Assembly (NCBI GenBank): GCA_018417955.1
Contig: JACTVC010000011.1
Span: 308,262 to 372,261 of the forward strand
Direction of reading: 5' to 3'
Source of the DNA: Laccaria trichodermophora
Lineage: Eukaryota; Basidiomycota; Agaricomycetes; Agaricales; Hydnangiaceae
Length of the DNA: 64,000 bases
Shown here: piece after piece, positions 1-11,146 of the stretch
Layout of the letters: the number at the start of each line of letters is the position of its first letter
How positions within the stretch are numbered: position 1 is the first letter of the stretch
Notes under the pieces: model-generated
Told to the model about the DNA's origin: nothing
Database searches by the model: none
What the model saw: the letters and a program-made list of their open reading frames with translations, nothing else
Program-made: the position numbers and the translations under genes

Positions 1-14
1 GAAAAAAATTACGA

Positions 15-2777
15 CTAAGGTGTTTTTCCAGCGTCTTCCTTCAAACTGACAATCCGGTTTAGAACAATATAATCGCCCTGTTCTCGGCCCGTAATCTTGG
101 TTCCCTCATTGATACAAGTGATGCGAGCATCCTTATCCAGAGCGAAGTACCCCACCCTCAATCCCTGAAATCGGAGGCATTCGTTGCCGACGAGCTGTTC
201 GTTGGTCGCATGTGGTGTTTCGTCGTCCTCAGTTTGTCGACTAAACGCAGCAGCCTTGTCTGTTCTAGCCTCTGCTTCCTGGCGTGCCTCGTCCATCGCT
301 CGTATCGCCAATGGCCAAAAGCCAACCTCGATGATTGCACCTTTTACAACCTCCAATGAGTTCGATGCGATGTCACTCCGGAAGTCGCTGGGCGGACGGT
401 CACTCTTGAAGAGACGATGGAAAATCCGTGTTTCGTCGATCCTTACTGGACTACTCGAGGCGGCATGATCAGCCACCCACTGGATATATGCCTTGGGCTT
501 CTTGGGACGACCCTCGTTCTCTGCTTTACAAACCAACTCTACAACTTCCCCAGTCACGGGGTCGGCCTGATAGGAGGTGCAGGTGATTGGGAACGGTGCT
601 TGGAACAACCCAACTGTTTTTCCTGGAGCTAGGCGGAAATAGTCCTCCGAATCTTCCAGGCGGAAGTCGTCAGTCTCGATATAAATTGTGCGAGTGAAAG
701 GTATGGAAGTGGTGCCGAGCTCTGGCACCTTTGGGTGAAGTGGCTTCTCAATCATCAGTAAAAAGTCCTCTGGTAGGTTCTCGATTGTGACTTTCAATGG
801 GCGCATTACCATCAGCAGACGAGGTACAGTGCCCTCCAAGTACTGCCTGACAGTCTGTTCAAACCGGGAAATCTCGATGTTGGACGCTGCTGTAGATACC
901 CCCAGGGTGCTCACGAACGAGATGATGGCGCCTGGAGGCACACCACGCCGCCGTAGGGCAATCAGAGTATAAAGACGAGGGTCATCCCAACCAGTCACAA
1001 GTCCATCGTCGACGAGCGCAAGGATTTTGCGCTTGGACATGAGGGTACCCTCCAAATTGAGTCGACCATATTCCGACTGTCTGGGTTTGTATACCTCCAA
1101 TGCATCACAAAGCCAGTCGTATGACTGACGTGAGGCAATAAACTCCACAGTACATAACGAATGTCTAGTGTCAAACCCGTGAGCGGAGATTGAGAAAACG
1201 TGCTGGGGATACTGACGATATATTTTCCATGCTATCTACCAGGCAATGCGTAAAGTCGTAGGTTGGGTAAATCTTCCACTTGTCGTGAGTACGATGATGG
1301 GGTGTCTCCAGCACGCGATATGCTGTTAGATCCCACATCTGAGGGTTCCCATCCTCGAGGTCCTGTTTCATGCGCAAATTCGCCTCTTTGGGGCGATACT
1401 TGCCGTTCTTCATATTCTCGAATTCAGTAAGAGATTCCGACACAGGCCTGTCTCGATGAATACAAGGTCTGGGCTGACCCCGCTTCTCTCCTCTGTCGAC
1501 CTTGATCTCCTCCTCTGCATTCAACTCATGTAAGACGGGCCTGGACCAGAGAAGTGTAGAACGCACGGGTACAATGACACACATATGCTTTATCACGCTT
1601 GATCAACTCCACGGCAAGTTCGTATAGTTCTTCAAAATAATCGCTCGAGTACGTGATTTTCCAGGGCTCAAATCCAAGCCATCGTACCATTTCCAAGATG
1701 CTTTCAAAGTATCTGGCTTCCTCCTTCTCGGGATTGGTGTCATCGTATCGAAGGTAGCATTTTCCCCCATGATGCGCTGCGTATCCAAAGTTGACGAAAA
1801 TGGCCTTTGAATGACCAATGTGGAGATAACCGTTTGGTTCGGGCGGGAAACGTGTCCATACATTCCCGCCCGTGGCAGCCAGATGGGCTTCACGGAGGCG
1901 ATCATGCAGCTGATGATTTCCCCCAGGTTTATGAAGTTGTCCCAAAAAACCTTCCTCAAACACCGTTCTTCGAATTGTTGTTGAATCATCCGTCTGAGAC
2001 TCTGAAACTGGGGCTGGCGTTGCAGGTATTGAATCTTTCTTGGGTTCCGAGAGAAGGGTCAACTGATTTTCCTCGATTCATTTATTTCTATCTTACCTTC
2101 TCTTTGCGCTTTGCCGCCTCTTTTGGTCCAAAAGTATCTATAAAGACATTCTCCACCGCATTTTTCACCTCCAGGGGATTAGCCCAGCGGAGGCCTGGGG
2201 TCGTTTTGAGAGCACTGATGACAGTCCCAAAATTCGCCCATCCAGGAATACGATTTGTTGCGATATACGTCTTCACCTGGTCATGAAGATCCGCGGGACT
2301 GATGCTAAAGCCTGATGGTAGAATCGTTCAATAGATACATACCATGGACCAAAGCATCGTTCATACCAACTCCGCACTCTTGATCGAATTCGGCATCGTC
2401 AATGGGTATTTTGTGTGACTCAACGTACTTGACAGCGACTAGGGGGGCATGAGCCTTGTAAAACCTGCAGATAGAAGTCGATACATGCCCGAAACCTGGT
2501 CGACCGACTTCAACTTTCGGTCTAAGATTTTATTGACAACATAGTCTCTTTCTGGTAGGTCAACTCCGTCCGCCTTCGCAAGGGACCCGGCTAGTGCAAC
2601 AATCAATCCTGATCGTTTTTCGTCAAGACCTGCTGCTACAGTATGATTGTCGTTGATGATAGCCTCCAGAACAGTTGCGGTCTTAGGAGACTTGGCCGCT
2701 TCTGCAGCTTTCGCTTGGTTGAGCCCGATGGATTTGAAGAGAGGGATCAGGTCTGACCCTAGATTAGCTTTGGACAT
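15..2777 (-). CDS. GLN4: Glutaminyl-tRNA synthetase, cytosolic
   Basis: Charges tRNA-Gln with glutamine in the cytosol. Read on the minus strand, exon 1 (about 2480-2777) encodes the alpha-helical N-terminal domain of eukaryotic GlnRS. The class I catalytic core follows near 1526-2062 with [16 protein letters not shown], which contains the HIGH signature. The KMSKS-equivalent MSKRK and the C-terminal anticodon-binding barrels lie in 15-1148. At least five introns are present, including one of 44-50 bases near 2480 that restores the frame before the FYKAHAP segment. The ATG at 2777 (MSKANLG) is preferred to an in-frame ATG at 2795. The stop is at 15-17. The family assignment is secure; individual splice sites are my reading. 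Confidence 0.93.
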
Positions 2778-2959
2778 GGTGATCCTCAATGACAAGTAGA
2801 GACGTCGATATGAAGACTATATACAAAGTTGCTTATCAGGCTATTAGTGACTCATCGATTACTATTCCAGATAAGATAGCTGATACAAGATACAACATTT
2901 TCTCTACAGTTTACACGAGACGATGACCAGTTGGGATCGGGATGAGCTCTCAGGTCACA

Positions 2960-2989
2960 GAATACCCCCCCCCCCAAGAGGGGGTATTC
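2960..2989. repeat. 10-bp inverted repeat containing a C11 tract
   Basis: GAATACCCCC at 2960-2969 is the exact reverse complement of GGGGGTATTC at 2980-2989, with a ten-base loop that continues the cytosine run, giving eleven Cs in total (2965-2975). It lies between the 3' end of the AAA ATPase gene and the 5' end of GLN4, both on the minus strand. Function unknown. The homopolymer makes this spot prone to slippage or assembly error. Confidence 0.7.
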
Positions 2990-3031
2990 ATGCTAACTAG
3001 ATATCTCCATTTCTTCGACAAGCGACACGGG

Positions 3032-5223
3032 CTAAGCTCCGACATCTGTATCACCCATCCGACTCTCTACCTCAGGCGAGGGATCCGTGCCGGAGAGTCG
3101 TGGAGGCTGAAGGCCACATTTCGCAAGGGCACTCAATAGAGCACCATGTAATGTATGCATGTCGCGACCGTGGGTGCCTAGGCCGTAGATCCTTGGAGGA
3201 TGATCCGAAAGGGTATCGAGCAGGACTCGGACATCACGCTGCTGCGAAAAATCTGGGCAAGGGACACGGAGTGAAGGAGGTATTGAAGTTTTGGAGGGGC
3301 AGATGGTTTCGAACGAAGTAGGGTTAACATCAGCTTTATCGAGCTGCTTTTTGAGGGTCTCGATCTGAACCTTAAGAATCGATTCGAAAGAGGGCTTATC
3401 ACCTTCCAAGCCAGCTAACGTGACGAGGGTGGAGACACTGAAATGTTGAGTGAGCAAGACAGGAAATGCAGGCTTCCAATATAAACACACAATGCCTCTT
3501 TCAAATACGCGAAGCTGAACTGATTGGTAAGGTCAGCAACTTCTTTTACCAGTCGGTCAGGATAGTCGATGACTTTGTTGGGAAACAACTTTTTCTGCCA
3601 GTATCGCGCATAGAGAATCCGTTCATCCCAGTCTGGATCATCAAATTTACTGCGTTGATGACAAGTTAATTCTTATAGAGGGGAAAAACCCAGCTGTTCA
3701 AACTCACAACTTTCTATCGAAACGGCTGGGTCTGGTGCTCAGACCAGGATCGAGACGATCAAAGTGATTAGTTGTTCCGATGACGAGAAGGCCATCATTC
3801 CCTCCAATACCATCGAGCTGGTTAAGAAAAAAAGACCGGTTCTTGTCATTGATCAGGCTGTCAAGATCCTCGAGTATTATAATACAGGGAGACGACTGTC
3901 GGGCCTTGTCGAATACTGCTGCCATAGCTGCTTCTTCGCCTTGCCAGCCTTCGCAAGTGTAAGACTGCTGAAAAGCCAAGGAAGTGACCACATACTCTGG
4001 AAGGATTTGACGTAGAGAGGTGCATATCCTTGTTCACCGCAAGTTTTCATAATGGCCTTGATACTAATAGTCTTTCCGTTGCCTATTTATTCTTCAGCAA
4101 GGGCGATCACAGTAGTTGAAACTTGAGACAAACCTGGAGGTCCATAAAAGATTAGGCCTCTCTGAGTGTTCTTGTGGGTACTTTTAATCACGACCAAGTG
4201 GGATGATAACATACCTTCCAGGGAATCGCAAGTTCCTTATATATCGCCCCGGAGGGAAAGAACCCGTAAACATCCTTTTTCAAAGCGTTCTTGAACTCTT
4301 CTTTGAGAATTATGTCCTTCCAGTCGGCCTTCTGGATGTCAACCCACAGCCCATGGTCCTTCTGCCATGATCCTTGATTGTAAACCCAAATTTCGTCGTG
4401 GAGGTGATCGCTCCAACCTCCGACAGCAATGAGCAAGGTGCGTATCGTGTCCTCGGGTCCTTTGTAGAAGGATCTGATTACATAAAGTCTGCCGAATGAA
4501 TTACTCAAACAATTACCTTGATGCAGTATGTACGTTTGCGTCGAAGTACCGAATCCAAGGGGAAACTGTGAATGCCAATAAACACTTTTGCACAAGCATA
4601 ACTGGCCGATTCGGAACTTGCCTCGGCGACGAAAGCCAAAAATTGATGTTGCTATTGCATTGGTCAGACATAATGGCCTCAAGATGCTGCTTTGATAAGT
4701 AGCTTACGTTGAAGCTCAGTTGGAACGCTCCAAATTGGATTTGGTCCAACAATATCCCTGGAAGACCGCCCAAGCTGCGGGCTAATGGGACAAAAACAAG
4801 GTTCGAAACCATGGGGGTCTTCTCCAAAGGAGAAACATTGACTCCAGGGAAACGAAGAACATTCAATTGCAAATCCCTTGTCATAACTAGGGAGTGCTCG
4901 GGGTATATGCGACGCAGAGCATCAGCACTGAAGATAGCAGTAGTCAGTCGGTAGGATGGCACATGACGTGGGATACAAACCCCGAGAGGGTTGCATTGGT
5001 ATATGTAGCGGATGCTACAAACGCAATGAGTGCTGACAATCAAGATTGAAGTCGATAACATACCTTGGTCAGTCCATTGGGTATAGAAGTCCTTGCGGTG
5101 ATGAGGGGGTATATGTTCATGGCTGCCCTTGCCAAACCAGACGTTCACAAACTCGTCCTCGCCACTGGCCTCTTTGGAAATCATAGTTAGTGCAAGGTTA
5201 CGAGTACTCGTACTCATTGCCAT
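3032..5223 (-). CDS. AAA-type ATPase (P-loop NTPase), fungal
   Basis: An ATP-driven remodelling enzyme of unknown substrate. The AAA module is clear. Walker A (GPPGNGKT) is split by a short intron near 4080-4135. Walker B (CIIILEDLDSL) and the sensor region (VIGTTNHFDRLDPGLSTRPSRFDRK) follow in 3704-3991. The N-terminal part (4188-5223) has no domain I recognise. The C-terminal exon ends at the stop at 3032. At least six introns. The start is the ATG at 5223; the in-frame codon at 5247 is GTG. Gross architecture resembles Bcs1-like fungal ATPases, but I see no obvious mitochondrial targeting or transmembrane segment. The start codon is 45 bases from that of SWC4 on the other strand. Confidence 0.8.
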
Positions 5224-5268
5224 TGGTACCGATAATGATGTAACCACGTGACTATCAGCTCTCTGTTC
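5224..5268. promoter_or_regulatory. 45-bp bidirectional promoter gap with central CACGTG
   Basis: The whole space between the divergent ATGs of the AAA ATPase (5223, minus) and SWC4 (5269, plus) is 45 bases. A palindromic CACGTG at 5245-5250 lies almost exactly at the midpoint. Transcription presumably starts inside one or both transcripts, so the 5' leaders may be extremely short or overlapping. The motif is the type bound by bHLH factors; binding here is inference. Confidence 0.55.
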
Positions 5269-7169
5269 ATGGCCGCTTCAGCTGCAGACGTTCGTAGCGC
5301 GCTCTCTATTCCAGATGCAACCCTTGCAGCGGGTCCCTCACAACAGAAGAAACCGGCAGCAACTCCCGCGGCACGAAAACCTGAAGGAATATCGCGAGAA
5401 CTTTACTCACTCATTGGGCCGTCTGCACCTTCAATTGCTGCACAGCTCGCCAAACCGCGCTTGAAGCAGAAACCTAATCTTACTGGTGGAGGAAAAGTTA
5501 AATGGTAATGCCCAAAAACTTCTGACTACAGAATCAGCTTTCAATATTGCTTGATAATGCCAGGGAAGAACGGCCTTTCAAGAACGCAGCGCGCAAGGAC
5601 GGACTGGAACTTAGGCATTGGGTAAAAGCATCGACTGATCCTGCTGCGGGTGCGCGTCCATCTATTTTTATAGTTTTTGGACTCATCTCCTGCTAGAATA
5701 CCCATTTGCAAAGTATAATGTACCACCCGTGTCTTACACTTACTCCCAGGATGAATTCACGCGTTTTTTGGAAGGTGAGTCTGCTGTCGTTGATGATGCC
5801 ACGGATGTCACAAACTTCTTAGACAAGGAATGGACCAAAGAGGAAACTGACTACCTTTTCAATGTTGTCCAAGAGTACGACACACGGTGGTATATCATTC
5901 ACGATCGCTACAGCTATCCTGAAGGTACCCCTCGCACTCTCGAAGTAAGACATCTATCTTTACCAGCGTTTTATCTTCCGAACCATTTCATAGGATCTGA
6001 AAGACAGATACTACAGCGTTTGCCGAAAACTTGTTCGTAACCGACCTTGGGCTGGGGATGAGGCGAGCAGGGGGCAGCTAATATCAACCTTCCAATTCGA
6101 CAAAGGTTTCTTCTTTCTCTTTCAAGTTTCTAGTTGTTTTGAATTTGCTTTATAGAACGAGAGTTAACGCGGAAGAAATATCTTTTGAGCCTTGAAAATC
6201 GCACGCCGGAGCAAATAGCAGAGGAAGAAGCACTTTACATTGAAATCAAGAGGCTGGAGCAGAACGAAAGAAAATTCAAGAGGGACCGGGAAGACCTCTT
6301 GAGGACGATTGCTGGCATAGATTCTGGCCTTCCAGATATCGTGGAAGACGATGGAGGACCTTTGGGGATCACGGTGGATACGAAGAAGCTGAGGAAAAAA
6401 GGTTCCATAATGGACATGGACAGTCCCGCTACTCCATCTGCTCTGTCTATCAGCACGCCACTCATCAAGCGTCCGCCGACTGCCAAGAACACTGCATATG
6501 GTACCGGCCAGAACTTAGTTGAACTGCTGATGTGTTTAACATTGTACACCAGATGCGCAACATTGTATCATACGAACAGACCTCTCCGCAAACGCGCCTG
6601 CGACCAAAGCCGCCCATCAGGCCGCCTACATTCGATCTTTCAAACTCCCCGTTCCGAAAGCTGCCATCGCTCCAAAAATTGCGCAAGCTTTCTCTGAGCT
6701 TGGTTTGTCCCATAGTCGCCTTGTCATGCCCACTCGAGAGAATTGTGCCCAATTTGAAGCATTGTTGGAAGCTACTACGGCTCTGGTGGAGACCAAGAGA
6801 GTGGTAGATAAAGTGGAGTACGACATACAGGTGTTGAAAGGGCAACTTGGCATGAGGACCAGTCAACCTGCAGAAGGTGAAGATGGTGGAGAAGGTGAAG
6901 ATGCAGGGGGCGGTGACAGTAAAACGAACGGCGACTCCATGGAGCTTGATGACGCTCCTGAAAATGAGGACGAAAGAGCACAAAGCGTGGTCAGTACGCG
7001 GAGTGGTCGAAGTAGAAAACATGTGAGCTCTTGCGATGCTTGAAGGTGATTGCTATTTTGACCCTTAAAGCATATTTAGTCACGGCGGTCCATGTCGATA
7101 TCTTCGGTGGATACAACCAACACAAGCCTCTCGACCCGGGCAGGGATGAAGCGACAAAAACACAGCTAG
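5269..7169 (+). CDS. SWC4: SWR1/NuA4 complex subunit Swc4 (DMAP1 homologue)
   Basis: Subunit of the SWR1 chromatin remodeller (H2A.Z deposition) and NuA4 acetyltransferase. Seven exons splice in frame: 5269-5504, 5564-5649, 5697-5944, 5994-6105, 6156-6500, 6553-7022 and 7080-7169. The DMAP1/SANT-like region includes WTKEETDYLF and WYIIHDRY, followed by the DLKDRYY block created by joining exons 3 and 4. A coiled region starting ELTRKKYLLSLENRTPEQ and the C-terminal DMAP1 segment follow. An acidic tail ends in a basic KRQKHS. The start is the ATG reading MAASAADVRSA; the upstream in-frame codon at 5248 is GTG. Convergent with VTC1, whose stop is 137 bases away. Confidence 0.94.
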
Positions 7170-7305
7170 AGATATGCCTGAATAAACATGTTCACCAATA
7201 TCAGTGTGCTATGCAACGAAGGGTAGAAGTCGTTGATGTCGTGTCAATAAATATGTACTACCCAGTCGTGCCCAAGAGCCTGCGAACTTGGAGTACCAAC
7301 TAACT

Positions 7306-7883
7306 TCAGTTTTGCGCAAAGCGTAAGACGAAATTGATAACGACGGCAACTGAAAACGTCGTTTAATACTCCGGAAAATCCGCTACGGGAATACCACGCA
7401 CCCAAGAGAGAAATGCACAAGACAGTCTTGTTGAAACGTTGAGACGGGGCGATGCGGAAAGACGAAGCAAGCACTCACAGGTCCAAATCTGTCATCATAA
7501 GGACCACGTCCTCCACGGCGAATAGAATTCGCTCTCCAGTGATAGGTATACAAGGCGTAGATCATGATCGCCATGGCTGGGAGCGCGTTGGAACCGACCA
7601 AGGTAAAGATTGAATAGATGGGACTGACCGACGAAGGAAAACATGGCTGCGCTAATTTTTCCAACCTGAAAATGACTTCAATACTAGGATCGCAAAGGAA
7701 AGATTAAGCGCGCACCTTATCGCCAAAGTTCAACAAGCCAACAGCGAGACCGCCGAGAACGACAGTGAAATGTAACCATGATAAGAACGTGCGTTCATTG
7801 GCGAAAGAAACTTTCGGCTCGACTCGAACGGGGAGGGCGATGCGCTTGGTCGCTGTCCGCTGAAGGAGAGGCTGGGTGGACAT
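7306..7883 (-). CDS. VTC1: Vacuolar transporter chaperone subunit Vtc1
   Basis: Small integral membrane subunit of the VTC polyphosphate polymerase complex of the vacuole. Five exons on the minus strand (7716-7883, 7629-7665, 7479-7576, 7402-7426, 7306-7349) give 123 residues, close to the roughly 129 of yeast Vtc1. Recognisable blocks are [59 protein letters not shown] and [11 protein letters not shown]. Three hydrophobic helices are visible, as expected for the DUF202-type fold. The reading frame is restored by a 52-base intron (7577-7628) whose translation looks deceptively protein-like. Another exon is only 25 bases. Confidence 0.93.
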
Positions 7884-7984
7884 GGTTTAGCGAGAGTCGA
7901 AGCCAAGAATTTCTTCGATGCACATTCGCCAAAAAACAAACAGACTAAAACAGCTAAATCTAATCTACTACGTACATTTCGACA

Positions 7985-9493
7985 CTATCCACCGAAGATC
8001 TCGAGCTCCTCAATCACACCTTCGTCCTCAAGTTGCCTCAGTGCACAGATATCGAAGCTGCGACCAAACCTCAAGATAACGCTCTTCAGTGCCGTGATCC
8101 CGTGTTGCTCCATGCCAAACCGAGAGGACACCATTTTGGCAAACAGGCCGTCTCGAGCTGTTACTGCGCGGTAGTCAAGATCAACACTTTCGAGTTTAGG
8201 ACAAAGAATCACGGGTGATCTTGAATGCGAATCGTCTCTTGTGAGTCGGTGCAAGACGGATTCTGACATGTATTTCACCGGAATGCGGTTTGATCCTGCA
8301 GCACCATGCCAGATGCACAATCTGACTAGTGTTGGTGAAACTAATCCAAGAAACAGTAAAAGACAAGCTTCGTTTATGATGACACCACAGAGGGTGAGAT
8401 CCTCGATGTGACAGGAAGATCGGGGAATAAAAGCCGCAAATGGGTGAAGCGAGAAAAGTTGCAAGGCGTAAAGGGTAAGTCGACGGAGAGCGGGAATTGT
8501 CGTGTTTGTGAAAAGAAGATCTGTAATAAAATCGGAGGCGGGCCCGGAATAGCGTAAGGAGAGTGATCTTAAACTAGTGCAGCGGATGGTTGAGGGGTAT
8601 AGGGCGGAAAAAATATCATTATCGTCGTCGTCGTCTGCGTAGATAGAATGGAAAACGCAATCCACGAGGTTGGGACATTCTTTGAGGAACTCTAGGCATT
8701 GAGCGATAGTTCGTGAAGCAGTGATTGTGAGGGTTGTGAGCTGGCCCCATTGTATATGAAGCAATCTACACAGCGAGTCCTCGTCACCATCAAGGTAGAG
8801 ATCATGTGCGAAGAGGGAGAATGTGTCCAAGAGTGCGGAATCGCGCCAGATATTGCAAAGACTCCGGTCAGCAGAGTTTAAAAGTACGTAGTCCTCGTAT
8901 TTTATAGATTGGGGAAGGAACAAACAGAGCTTTTGGAGAAGCGGTGCCCCAGATTGTGGGATGGCTGGTAAGACAGCATCAACCATTTCCCTGGGACACA
9001 GCCTGAGTGACTTCCATTGCGCGATGCGGCCGAAAAGGATACGAAAAAAATTAGTTAACTCCTCTTCAGCCAGACCATGGCCAACCGAGGATGCTGGGAG
9101 CTCACTCTCAACACCGTATTGGCCGTACGAAATCGATAGCGGGCGATTCTTTGCACGCTCAAGCCACAGCTCAAGCAGTTCTGCTCGAGGAAAACGCCCG
9201 AGCCTGTCAAAGTGCGAACCGACGGAGATGGAGGCCCATAGCTCGGGCGTGGCTATCGCGGAGGCTCTCCAGGCGTAGCAAACCTGACATAAAAGGAGTG
9301 GAGCGGATGTGCGGCTGGGACGAATGAACTCAACAGTTGGAAGACAGTGGAGAAAGATTTCGCGTAATAATTCTTCTGGAAGAGTGGCGAGGGGATGTGG
9401 CGGTGAGGGGGTTGAATCCCGACCTGGGCTCGGGCTCGAGCTTGAGCTTGAGCTATTCTCCCATCGAGAGACGGTTTGAATTGCGTCGGACAT
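7985..9493 (-). CDS. F-box protein, single exon
   Basis: A 502-residue intronless reading frame starting MSDAIQTVSR. A Ser/Pro-rich leader (residues about 10-33) precedes an F-box near residues 35-85 (LATLPEELLREIFLHCLP, then CYAWRASAIATPELW). The rest is a long region with leucine-rich periodicity, as in the many F-box proteins of Agaricomycetes. It probably acts as a substrate adaptor of an SCF ubiquitin ligase; the substrate is unknown. Such genes form large, lineage-expanded families, so a named orthologue should not be expected. The intronless structure contrasts with every neighbouring gene. Confidence 0.85.
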   Translation of the reverse strand: MSDAIQTVSRWENSSSSSSSPSPGRDSTPSPPHPLATLPEELLREIFLHCLPTVEFIRPSRTSAPLLLCQVCYAWRASAIATPELWASISVGSHFDRLGRFPRAELLELWLERAKNRPLSISYGQYGVESELPASSVGHGLAEEELTNFFRILFGRIAQWKSLRLCPREMVDAVLPAIPQSGAPLLQKLCLFLPQSIKYEDYVLLNSADRSLCNIWRDSALLDTFSLFAHDLYLDGDEDSLCRLLHIQWGQLTTLTITASRTIAQCLEFLKECPNLVDCVFHSIYADDDDDNDIFSALYPSTIRCTSLRSLSLRYSGPASDFITDLLFTNTTIPALRRLTLYALQLFSLHPFAAFIPRSSCHIEDLTLCGVIINEACLLLFLGLVSPTLVRLCIWHGAAGSNRIPVKYMSESVLHRLTRDDSHSRSPVILCPKLESVDLDYRAVTARDGLFAKMVSSRFGMEQHGITALKSVILRFGRSFDICALRQLEDEGVIEELEIFGG

Positions 9494-9574
9494 TGTATGG
9501 GTGTGTAGGTTGGTTGTAAGTTAAGCACTCGCAGTACATGAGTTGTGAATTAATTGCAGTCCATTCTGGCGATC

Positions 9575-9597
9575 GTATGTGGATCGTATGTGGCACA
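9575..9597. repeat. Two adjacent 11-base direct repeats
   Basis: GATCGTATGTG occurs twice in tandem upstream of the F-box gene. It is short enough to be replication slippage; I see no functional sign. Confidence 0.5.
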
Positions 9598-9835
9598 TGC
9601 TGGTGCTGGCCAAGTGCTGACTACATATTCTATGAGAAACCTTTCAAATTACATAAAAACACTATCGCGCTATGTCAGGTCTCCCCATTGTCCTAACTTG
9701 TTAACCAAAATCAGGTGTCGTATATCAGCTCTTAGATCTCAGCGCTCAGCCATTTGCGATTTTGCCTGTGTGTCACCTGTGTGTGTGTATATGTAACACA
9801 GTAAGTAGTCTTGAAATATGAAAAGCTTTATCAAA

Positions 9836-10681
9836 TTATCTGGCCCCCGCCATCATTCGCAATCGGTCAGGATGAATTGTTGGAGGAAAACCTTGAGCCG
9901 AAGGCCCATTAGGATCAGAGTCAGGAGGGCCCCCTTGTGAGGGCGGTGGAGGAGCGTTAAAACCAAGTGGAGGGAGGCCACCCGGCCCACCAGGCAGGAG
10001 GAAAGGGAGGGGGATCTAGCCTCACAATTTCAACAGCAGTCTCCTCAAACCTAGGAGACAGAACATACCGTTCGGGAACCCTCCTGGTGGTCCCATGCCA
10101 TTTGGAGGGAAAGGAGGAGCGCCTGGAGGCATCATCAGAGGAAATCCTGGTCCGGGGGGGAAGGGAGGTCGCGCTGGGTAGAAAAGAAATAGTGAGAGGG
10201 AGGTTGGGGTACGAAAGGCAGTCAAATATACGTCCACCGAACCCTGGTGGGGGCATGAGCCCACCAAAACCCATCGGCGGGCCACCGTATCCGGGAGGTG
10301 GGCCGCCTAAATGTTGAGGTCCAAAGCCGAACCCTCCTGGAGGCGGGCCACCACCCGTATCATACGCCGATGTAATCTGGTCAATGATGCTCTGGGCTTT
10401 ATCGTGACCCAGCGCTGTATATTATTGTGTTGCTCAGCATTTAGCTTACAATGAAAGGCTATGAGAATGCACATGCATAATAATCTCTGACGTTCGAAAG
10501 ATGATTTCCTCCGCTGTTATGGGCTTTTCGTACTGTAAACCAGTAAGTTTCGTTGAGGCAAGGAAGGACCCGTTACAACTCACCAGAAGCAGAATCGTGA
10601 GTCAGAAAGACATCACAATAGTCGCAGTAACGTTTCTATTGCAAATCTGCCAAGTGGACGATTAGAGAAACTTACCGGCAT
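9836..10681 (-). CDS. YHC1: U1 small nuclear ribonucleoprotein C
   Basis: The U1 snRNP protein that stabilises 5' splice-site pairing. Exon 1 is only ATGCCG (10676-10681). After splicing, the protein begins MPKRYCDYCDVFLTHDSAS and continues through RKAHNSGGNHLSNVRDYYA, the conserved U1-C matrin-type C2H2 zinc finger. LGHDKAQSIIDQIT follows, then a Pro/Gly/Met-rich tail typical of the family. The tail ends HPDRLRMM just before the stop at 9836-9838. Five introns are inferred. In the last exon the frame that fits the upstream exon (DPPPFPP) and the frame that reaches the conserved C terminus differ by one base near 9995. This is either a sequence error, an unusual splice or a real frameshift. 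Confidence 0.9.
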
Positions 10682-10833
10682 GGAACAAGCATGGTATGTA
10701 GTTCAGTGGAGTAGAATAGAATGAGATAACTCTAGCGTTTTGTGAGATGTAGGAAGGAGGGAAGTATTTAAATACAACAGATATTTAAATGCAAGAAATC
10801 CGTAGACACGGATAACCTGTGTGTGCCTAGGAC
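10682..10833. other. 5' flank of U1-C, no other feature
   Basis: AT-rich upstream region of the U1-C gene, reading away from it into the tandem repeat. I see no coding potential here. Confidence 0.5.
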
Positions 10834-11009
10834 TTGCCCAGCTGGCTCAAATTGGATCTTAAATAATAATGGTAAGATCCGAAAGATGGGCAAGACCTGA
10901 GCGTCTGAAAGCTCGATTGTGTTGCCCAGCTGGCTCAAATTGGATCTTAGATAATAATGGTAAGATCCGAAAGATGGGCAAGACCTGAGCGTCTGAAAGC
11001 TCGATTGTG
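10834..11009. repeat. 88-bp tandem duplication, two copies
   Basis: Copy 1 is 10834-10921 and copy 2 is 10922-11009. They begin TTGCCCAGCTGGC and end GCTCGATTGTG. The only difference seen by eye is one base in the middle (AAATAATAA versus GATAATAA). Each unit contains an inverted repeat, GGATCTTA and TAAGATCC, around an AT-rich loop. It lies between U1-C and the left end of the retrotransposon. Apparent minus-strand ORFs across it repeat the same peptide and are not credible genes. Confidence 0.9.
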
Positions 11010-11117
11010 TGCAAAACAACTAGCTATACAGACGCTAAGAGGGATGGTGGGTGGGTTCGAAAATTTCACTGAGGTTGAGAGGACTCTTTTTGCCGCGTCA
11101 GAACGATAATCTGAATG

Positions 11118-11140
11118 ACAAGGAGATGTAGTCTCCTTGT
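11118..11140. repeat. 9-bp perfect inverted repeat beside the element
   Basis: ACAAGGAGA (11118-11126) and TCTCCTTGT (11132-11140) are exact reverse complements around TGTAG. The hairpin ends six bases before the left end of repeat A at 11147. A different 9-bp hairpin lies just beyond the right end of the element. Confidence 0.6.
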
Positions 11141-11146
11141 CTAGGA

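Noticed and set aside
2440..2500. Apparent frameshift in GLN4
   Set aside because: A 44- or 50-base intron ending TCTGCAG restores the frame, so no mutation is needed.
7577..7628. Protein-like stretch in VTC1 that breaks the frame
   Set aside because: It is a 52-base GT-AG intron; removing it gives a protein matching the yeast length and motifs.
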